Source of the DNA: Rhodococcus ruber NBRC 15591
GTDB lineage: Bacteria; Actinomycetota; Actinomycetes; Mycobacteriales; Mycobacteriaceae
Reading direction: 5' to 3'
Length of the DNA: 64,000 nucleotides
Assembly: GCF_001894945.1 (NCBI RefSeq)
Contig: NZ_BCXE01000037.1
Location: forward strand, 1 to 64,000
In this document: one piece after another, positions 59,306 through 64,000 of the stretch
Numbering within the stretch: position 1 is the first letter of the stretch
How the letters are laid out: the number at the start of each line of letters is the position of its first letter
Position numbers and translations under genes: made by a program
Notes under the pieces: model-generated
Told to the model about the DNA's origin: nothing
Database searches by the model: none
What the model saw: only the letters and a program-made list of their open reading frames with translations

Positions 59306-60259
59306 ATGAGTACCGACAAGTGGTTCGTCATGGGCGTCGATCTGGGATCGACGACCGCGAAGGCTGCCGTCGTCGATCAGGACGGTGCGTTGTGCGGGAC
59401 GGATGTCGTGCAGATGGGCGCTGTGAGCCGCGAAGCTGTCACCCGTGCGATCGAGGGTGCCGCCGTCGCGGCAGGAGTGCCACGCGAGGCCATTCGATGG
59501 ACAGTGAGCACCGGGTACGGCCGCCGATTGGTTCCGGGCGCCGACCGCACCTTCACCGAGATCACCTGCCATGCGCGCGGCGCGGCAGCACTGCGTCCGG
59601 GGGTCCGGCTCGTCATCGACATCGGCGGCCAGGACAGCAAGGCGATCATCGTCGACGACGACGGATTGGTGGAACGTTTCGCCATGAACGACCGTTGCGC
59701 GAGCGGAACGGGTCGATTCTTCGATGTGCTGGCCCGCGCGCTCGAGATCGACATCGATGCGGTGGGGGATCTTGCGCTCGCCGGTGCCGACGGCCTCGAG
59801 GTCAGCAGTATGTGTGCCACATTCGCCGAAACCGAGGTGATTTCCCTGCTCGCACAGGGGCAGGACAAGGCCGACATCGCCGCGTCCGTGCACCGTGCGG
59901 TTGCGGCGCGCACCCTGGGGCTGGTCGGTCAAGTCGGCAGGGCCACACCGGCGGTGATGACCGGCGGTGTGGCCAAGAACCCGGCTGCGATCCGGTGTGT
60001 ATCGCAGGCGTTGAGACATCCGATCGAGGTGCTCGACCAGCCGCAGATCGCCGGTGCCTACGGCGCGGGGCTGCTTGCACGCGACGAGTATCGCGGCGCC
60101 CGAACAGCCCTGCCCGCTCGCGATGCCGCGACGGAGACGAACATGGCATCGCGAAGTCCGGGCGGTGGTCAGCACTGTGCGAGCTGCGACGGTGTCCTGG
60201 ACGGTGATCATGCGCATGCCGGCCGACCGGTGATGCTCGATCTGCGGAGGAACGATTGA
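59306..60259 (+). CDS. dehydratase/reductase activator ATPase (HgdC/BcrD-like) with C-terminal CxxC extension
   Basis: A 317-residue ASKHA-fold activase. The phosphate motifs are GVDLGSTTAK (10-19) and DIGGQDSK (105-112). The bridging [4Fe-4S] ligands C131 (MNDRCASGTG) and C170 (SSMCATFAETEVISLLAQG) are both present, so it should be a functional electron injector coupled to ATP hydrolysis. MTGGVAKN completes the core. Residues about 265-317 extend past the family's usual end and carry C-A-S-C at 291-294 plus several histidines, a possible extra metal site. Only one activator gene is present, as in dehydratases and unlike benzoyl-CoA reductases that have two. Confidence 0.9.
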   Translation: MSTDKWFVMGVDLGSTTAKAAVVDQDGALCGTDVVQMGAVSREAVTRAIEGAAVAAGVPREAIRWTVSTGYGRRLVPGADRTFTEITCHARGAAALRPGVRLVIDIGGQDSKAIIVDDDGLVERFAMNDRCASGTGRFFDVLARALEIDIDAVGDLALAGADGLEVSSMCATFAETEVISLLAQGQDKADIAASVHRAVAARTLGLVGQVGRATPAVMTGGVAKNPAAIRCVSQALRHPIEVLDQPQIAGAYGAGLLARDEYRGARTALPARDAATETNMASRSPGGGQHCASCDGVLDGDHAHAGRPVMLDLRRND

Positions 60260-61059
60260 TGATGAGAGAACCGAGTGAGTTCCGGGTGCCGGTACCGGCC
60301 GAGTCGACGATCTACATCGTCGGGGGGACGAGTGGTGTCGGGCTCGAGGTGGCGCGTCGGTTCGTGCGTGCGGGCGTCCAGCGGATCGGTCTGGTGGGGC
60401 GCAACGTCGAACGTGGCGAGAAAGCGGCACAGCACATTCGGACCCTCGCACCCGGCGTGTGGTGTCTGTTCGCTGCGGCCGACGTGAATGTTCCGGGGGA
60501 GGCCGTGCGGGTTGTGACGGAACTTGCGGATTCGCTGGGTGCTGCCGACATCCTCGTCAACAGCACGACGGGTTCGTTCAACCCGCGACTGTTCCACGAG
60601 ATGGACCCCGAGGACATTCCGGGGGTGCTGTTGAGCCAGGCTCTCGGTCCGATCAACATGTGCCGAGCCGTCCTGCCCGCGATGCGACAGCAGCGCGGCG
60701 GGGTGATTGTGAACATTGCCTCCGATGCGGCGAAGCACCCGACGCCGGGCGAGAGTGTGATCGGTGCGGCCATGGCAGCGATCGTCATGTTCTCCAAAAC
60801 CCTTGCAATGGAAGCCAAGAGGGACGGCATCCGAGTCAATGCCGTGACGCCGTCGCTCATCCGCGACACCGGTGGCTTCGATCGCGTCATGTCCGAGCCG
60901 TTCAGTGCGAAGCTGTTCGAGAAGGCGAGTCGGCTGGCGTCGTTGGGGGTGGCGGAGCCGGGCGATGTTGCCGACCTCGTGCTGTTCCTCTGTAGTGCGC
61001 AGGCGCGGCGGATCACCGGGCAGGTGGTCAGCCCGAACGGGGGGATTTCCGCGGGATAG
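60259..61059 (+). CDS. SDR-like protein lacking the catalytic Tyr and Lys
   Basis: A 266-residue Rossmann protein of the SDR superfamily, with VGGTSGVGLEVARRF for cofactor and a standard C-terminus (ITGQVVSPNGGISAG). Aligned to the BadH-like SDR in this window, S155 is kept but the catalytic tyrosine is I168 and the lysine is M172, and NNAG is replaced by NSTTG. It is unlikely to be an ordinary dehydrogenase and may be a structural or redox-sensing partner of the FeS enzyme. Its start overlaps the activator stop (TGATG), and GGAGG is 8 nt upstream. Confidence 0.82.
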   Translation: MMREPSEFRVPVPAESTIYIVGGTSGVGLEVARRFVRAGVQRIGLVGRNVERGEKAAQHIRTLAPGVWCLFAAADVNVPGEAVRVVTELADSLGAADILVNSTTGSFNPRLFHEMDPEDIPGVLLSQALGPINMCRAVLPAMRQQRGGVIVNIASDAAKHPTPGESVIGAAMAAIVMFSKTLAMEAKRDGIRVNAVTPSLIRDTGGFDRVMSEPFSAKLFEKASRLASLGVAEPGDVADLVLFLCSAQARRITGQVVSPNGGISAG

Positions 61060-61071
61060 TGGTTGCCGCGA

Positions 61072-61105
61072 GAAGCCGGCCGAGGTGGGAACCTCGGCCG
61101 GCTTC
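61072..61105. terminator. strong terminator of the FeS enzyme operon
   Basis: A perfect 15-bp stem (61072-61086 with 61091-61105; core GCCGGCCGAGGT) with a GGGA loop lies 12 nt after the SDR-like stop. It closes the four-gene operon. Confidence 0.85.
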
Positions 61106-61144
61106 AGGTGCTTCGGGGATGGACCCGGAGGTGTCGTCTTCCAA

Positions 61145-61161
61145 AATGTTTGACAGATCTG
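61145..61161. promoter_or_regulatory. shared AATGTTTGACA-N2-TCTG element (copy 2)
   Basis: AATGTTTGACAGATCTG matches the copy at 56618-56634 over 15 of 17 positions. It contains the palindrome ACAGATCTGT (61153-61162) and is 135-150 nt before the ligase start. An AT-rich TACTATATTTTG near 61182 could be a -10 region. Confidence 0.5.
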
Positions 61162-61295
61162 TAGCGGAAGGCAACTGACGCGTACTATATTTTGTGTGAC
61201 CGCGATTACAATTCGGGGTGCCCGGTCCAGGGCCCTGGTCGGTCCCTGCAGTCTTCCTTTCTTCCATCTCGCGCAGCCGAAAGCAGGAGCACACC

Positions 61296-62954
61296 ATGTC
61301 GCTACAGATGTCCTATTGGCCGGCGGCCACGAGCACGGGCATTCGAGACATCACGTTCAGTGATCTTCTTCGGGAGGGGGCCGCGACCGTTCCCGACCGC
61401 GTCGCGCTCGTCGACGGCGTTGCCGACCCGGCGGACCGGAGAGAATGGACCTACCGCCAGTTGCTCGCCGACACCGAATCGACGGCCCACGCGTTGCTCA
61501 CACGCTTCTCCCCCGGGGATCGGATCGCGGTGTGGGCGCCCAACAGTGCCGACTGGGTGATCCTGCACCAGGCCATCGCGATGGCGGGCATGGTGCTGGT
61601 CGGCATCAATCCGGCGTATCGCGCACACGAACTCGAATACATCCTGCGGCAGTCCGAGGCAGCCGGTCTCTTCTTCCGCGAGTCCTATCGCGGTGCGGAT
61701 CTGTCCGCGATTCTGGACGAGGTCCGGCCGACTCTGCCCGGACTGCACACAGTGGTGTCCGGCAGCGAGTGGGCCGAGTTCGTGCGTACGGGTGATCCGA
61801 ACGCGCAGTTCCCGGCCGTCGCGCCGACGGACGCGGTGCAACTGCAGTACACCTCGGGCACCACCGGATTCCCGAAAGGCGCACTGCTGCACCACAAAGG
61901 TCTTGTCAACGAGGCCGCGTTCGTGTTCGAACGGGCCGGCCGGACAGACCCGCTGGTGTGTGTCAATGCCATGCCGATGTACCACATCGGGGGCGGTGGC
62001 GTCACCGAGCTCGGTACGTTCGCCGTCCATGGAACCTACGTGATCCTGCCGGCCTTCGAGCCGGCCGCGATGCTCGAGATGATCGAGACCTGCCGGGGCA
62101 CCCACTCGTTGATGGTGCCTACGATGCTCATCGCTTTGCTCGACCACCCGGACCGGCACACGCGTGACCTGTCGAGCATCCACACCGTCATGTCCGGCGC
62201 GGCGGCAGTACCCGAGGCGCTCGTCGAACGGGTGACCCAGGAACTCGACTGCAACTTCACGATCCTGTTTGGCCAAAGCGAGATGCACGGAGTGATCAGC
62301 CAGACGCGGATCACGGACGATGTCGTCGACCAGGCGACCACGGTGGGACAGCCGCTGCCGGAACTCGAGGTCAAGATCGTCGATCCGTTCTCCGACGAGG
62401 TCGTTCCCGTCGGTGAGCAGGGCGAGGTGTGCTGTCGCGGCTACCAGGTGATGCTCGGGTACTCGGACATGCCCGACGAAACTGCCGCCACCATCGATGC
62501 GGACGGATGGCTGCGCATGGGCGATCTGGGTGTGATGGACCGCCGTGGGTTCCTCCAGATCACCGGTCGTCTCAAGGAGATGATCATCCGGGGCGGCCTC
62601 AACATCTATCCCCGCGAGATCGAGGAACTGCTCTACCGGCATCCCGCCGTCGCCGAGGTGGCGATCATCGGTGTGCCGGACGAGAAATGGGGTGAACAGA
62701 TCGGCGCCGTCGTACGGGTGAAGGACCCCGACTCGCCCCCCAGCGCGGCGGAGCTGAAGTCCTGGCTCCGCGAAAGGCTCGCCGCACACAAGACGCCCGC
62801 CCTGTGGTACTTCACCCGGTCCCTTCCCATGACCCCGTCGGGCAAGATCCAGAAGTTCCGTGTGCAGGAACAGATCGCCGCCGGGACGCTGACCGCGGCA
62901 CCGATGGCCGAGGGCGACGCGGCCGAGCAGTCCTCGGCCGATCTGGTGTCGTGA
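61296..62954 (+). CDS. acyl-CoA ligase (AMP-forming) beside the FeS enzyme operon
   Basis: A 552-residue adenylate-forming ligase. Motifs: LQYTSGTTGFPKGALLHHKG (A3), LFGQSEMHG (A5), WLRMGDLGVMDRRGFLQITGRLKEMIIRGGLNIYP (A7-A8) and PMTPSGKIQKFRVQ with the A10 lysine. It belongs to the FadD3/AliA-like branch with GKIQKFR ending. By position it probably produces the CoA-thioester used by the benzoyl-CoA-reductase-like enzyme. AGGAG precedes ATG 61296; a longer shadow start exists at 61218. Confidence 0.87.
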   Translation: MSLQMSYWPAATSTGIRDITFSDLLREGAATVPDRVALVDGVADPADRREWTYRQLLADTESTAHALLTRFSPGDRIAVWAPNSADWVILHQAIAMAGMVLVGINPAYRAHELEYILRQSEAAGLFFRESYRGADLSAILDEVRPTLPGLHTVVSGSEWAEFVRTGDPNAQFPAVAPTDAVQLQYTSGTTGFPKGALLHHKGLVNEAAFVFERAGRTDPLVCVNAMPMYHIGGGGVTELGTFAVHGTYVILPAFEPAAMLEMIETCRGTHSLMVPTMLIALLDHPDRHTRDLSSIHTVMSGAAAVPEALVERVTQELDCNFTILFGQSEMHGVISQTRITDDVVDQATTVGQPLPELEVKIVDPFSDEVVPVGEQGEVCCRGYQVMLGYSDMPDETAATIDADGWLRMGDLGVMDRRGFLQITGRLKEMIIRGGLNIYPREIEELLYRHPAVAEVAIIGVPDEKWGEQIGAVVRVKDPDSPPSAAELKSWLRERLAAHKTPALWYFTRSLPMTPSGKIQKFRVQEQIAAGTLTAAPMAEGDAAEQSSADLVS

Positions 62955-63006
62955 CGACGTCCGCCGCGGCCGAGAACCGACCCGTGACCGGCGGAAGGAC
63001 CACACC

Positions 63007-64000
63007 TTGACACAGTTGCTGAACTCCGATGTGCGCGGGATCCGTGACGCGGTGCGGGCCTACGCGGCGAAACGCCCGGCACCCGGTATCTCGAGTGCAC
63101 GGAATCCGCCACGTTCCCATGGGATCTGCATCGCGAGATCGCCGGCCTGGGACTCAACGGTCTGCTCGCGGGGAAGGGGTACAACCCTCTCGAGCGGGAG
63201 GACTTTGTTGCGGCCGGCGTCGCCGTCGAGGAACTCGCCTACGCGGACTTCAACGTCGCCAACATCACGATCCCCGTCATGCTGATGAGCACGTTGATCC
63301 GGCACCACGCATCCGAGACGATCGCCGAGGCGTGGCTGCCGCGCCTGATTGCGGGTGAAACGTACGTCGCGTTCGGCTCGACGGAACCCGAGACCGGATC
63401 CGACGCCGCCAACATCAAGACCGTCGCGCGAGCTACCGCAGATGGGTACGCCATTTCCGGCGAGAAGACGTCGGTGACCATGCTCGCCGACGCGGAAGCG
63501 ATCATCCTCGCCGCACGGACCATCCGGGACGGCAAGGATGCCGGCGTGTCGACGTTCCTGGTGCTGCTCGATGCGCGTGGCATTGCCACGTCGACGGTTG
63601 CGGATACGGGATGGGGCATCCTCGGTCGCGGGGTCCTGCATCTGGACGGAGCCGAGGTGCCACCGGAGAACCTGATCGGCCTCGAAGGCCGTGCGTTCTC
63701 CCGCGTGCTGAACGGGTTCGACTTCACTCGGCCGCTGCTCGCACTGACCGGACTCGGCGCGGCCCGGGCGTCCCTCGACGAGACAGCCGAGTACGTGCGC
63801 CGGCGCACGGCGTTCGGTGCTCCGCCGGCGAAGTTCGAGGGCGTGTCGTTTCCCATGGCCGAACACCTCACCAAGGTCGAGGCGGCGCGGATGATCTGCT
63901 ACGCGGCGCTCGAGAAACGCTCCCTCGGTCTGCCCCACACCATCGAGGCGGCGATGGCGAAGTGGTACGGCCCGCTCGTCGCGAGCGCAGCGGTCAAGGA
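63007..64000 (+). pseudogene. acyl-CoA dehydrogenase, frameshifted near the start and cut by the window edge
   Basis: The start TTG 63007 gives MTQLLNSDVRGIRDAVRAYAAKR, a normal acyl-CoA dehydrogenase N-terminus. The homologous continuation (TRYLECTESATFPWDL, GLNGLLAG) is in another frame from about 63081. That frame stays open to the window end with FGSTEPETGSDAANIKT and RRRTAFGAPPAKFEG. One base appears lost in the GC-rich CGCCCGGCACCCGG run near 63073-63086. Either the gene is broken or the sequence has an error. It lies 52 nt after the ligase stop and would belong to the same operon. Cyclohexane-carboxyl-CoA dehydrogenase-like function is possible. Confidence 0.75.

Noticed and set aside
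61302-63005. 567-codon minus-strand frame over the acyl-CoA ligase
   Set aside because: Shadow of a ligase gene with intact adenylation motifs.
1-64000. CRISPR arrays, tRNA or rRNA genes, integrase or attachment sites
   Set aside because: No regularly spaced repeats, cloverleaf-like segments or rRNA-like stretches were seen, and the only mobile trace is the IS remnant.

Overview
The window looks like chromosomal (or large-plasmid) DNA of an aerobic, GC-rich mycolate actinobacterium, most likely Rhodococcus or a close relative. This is inferred from gene content, not proven: a LIP-type secreted lipase, an NDMA-dependent-type alcohol dehydrogenase, a PknK-like kinase, a DUF3263 protein, several FadE/FadD/EchA-type genes, frequent GTG starts and many 4-nt gene overlaps. 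No rRNA, tRNA, CRISPR array or intact transposon was found. Almost the whole window is a catabolic island for cyclic hydrocarbons or terpenoid-like acids.

Region 1 (21-3066) holds ordinary accessory genes: an NTF2-like protein, a secreted lipase, a deaminase and a small secreted protein.

Region 2 (3235-17788) is an aromatic pathway. A nine-gene minus-strand operon (17788 to 7595) runs P450, ferredoxin reductase, ferredoxin, aldehyde dehydrogenase, alcohol dehydrogenase, ring-hydroxylating dioxygenase alpha and beta, dihydrodiol-dehydrogenase-like SDR, acyl-CoA synthetase. Next to it lie a class III extradiol dioxygenase, a meta-cleavage-product hydrolase, an ACMSD-like decarboxylase and a GntR regulator. 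Together they cover each step expected for p-cymene to p-cumate to ring cleavage to decarboxylation to hydrolysis. The exact substrate is inferred.

Region 3 (18247-31836) is regulatory and holds a second P450 cassette: three GAF/LuxR-type regulators, a PknK-like kinase-STAND fusion, a second P450, ferredoxin reductase, alcohol and aldehyde dehydrogenase operon, and a divergent ferredoxin. Both P450 operons carry the same GTGA-N-G-N-GCATCAC element about 90-120 nt upstream.

Region 4 (32084-53418) is a beta-oxidation and ring-opening island: acyl-CoA ligases, acyl-CoA dehydrogenases, MaoC pair, enoyl-CoA hydratases, SDRs (one BadH-like), a BadI/MenB-like ring hydrolase, thiolase, CoA-transferase, HMG-CoA-lyase-like protein, alpha-methylacyl-CoA racemases and a FadR-type GntR regulator. 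GGT-N3-ACC operator-like sites precede several units. The set fits catabolism of a cyclohexane(ene)carboxylate or monoterpenoid acid such as perillate.

Region 5 (53495-64000) is the most unusual. A PaaX-like regulator and a second racemase lie beside a four-gene operon encoding both subunits of a benzoyl-CoA-reductase/2-hydroxyacyl-CoA-dehydratase-like FeS enzyme, its ASKHA activator ATPase, and an SDR lacking the catalytic Tyr and Lys. It is followed by an acyl-CoA ligase and an acyl-CoA dehydrogenase that appears frameshifted near its start and runs off the window. Such oxygen-sensitive radical enzymes are normally anaerobic, so their place in an oxygenase-rich island is the main finding.
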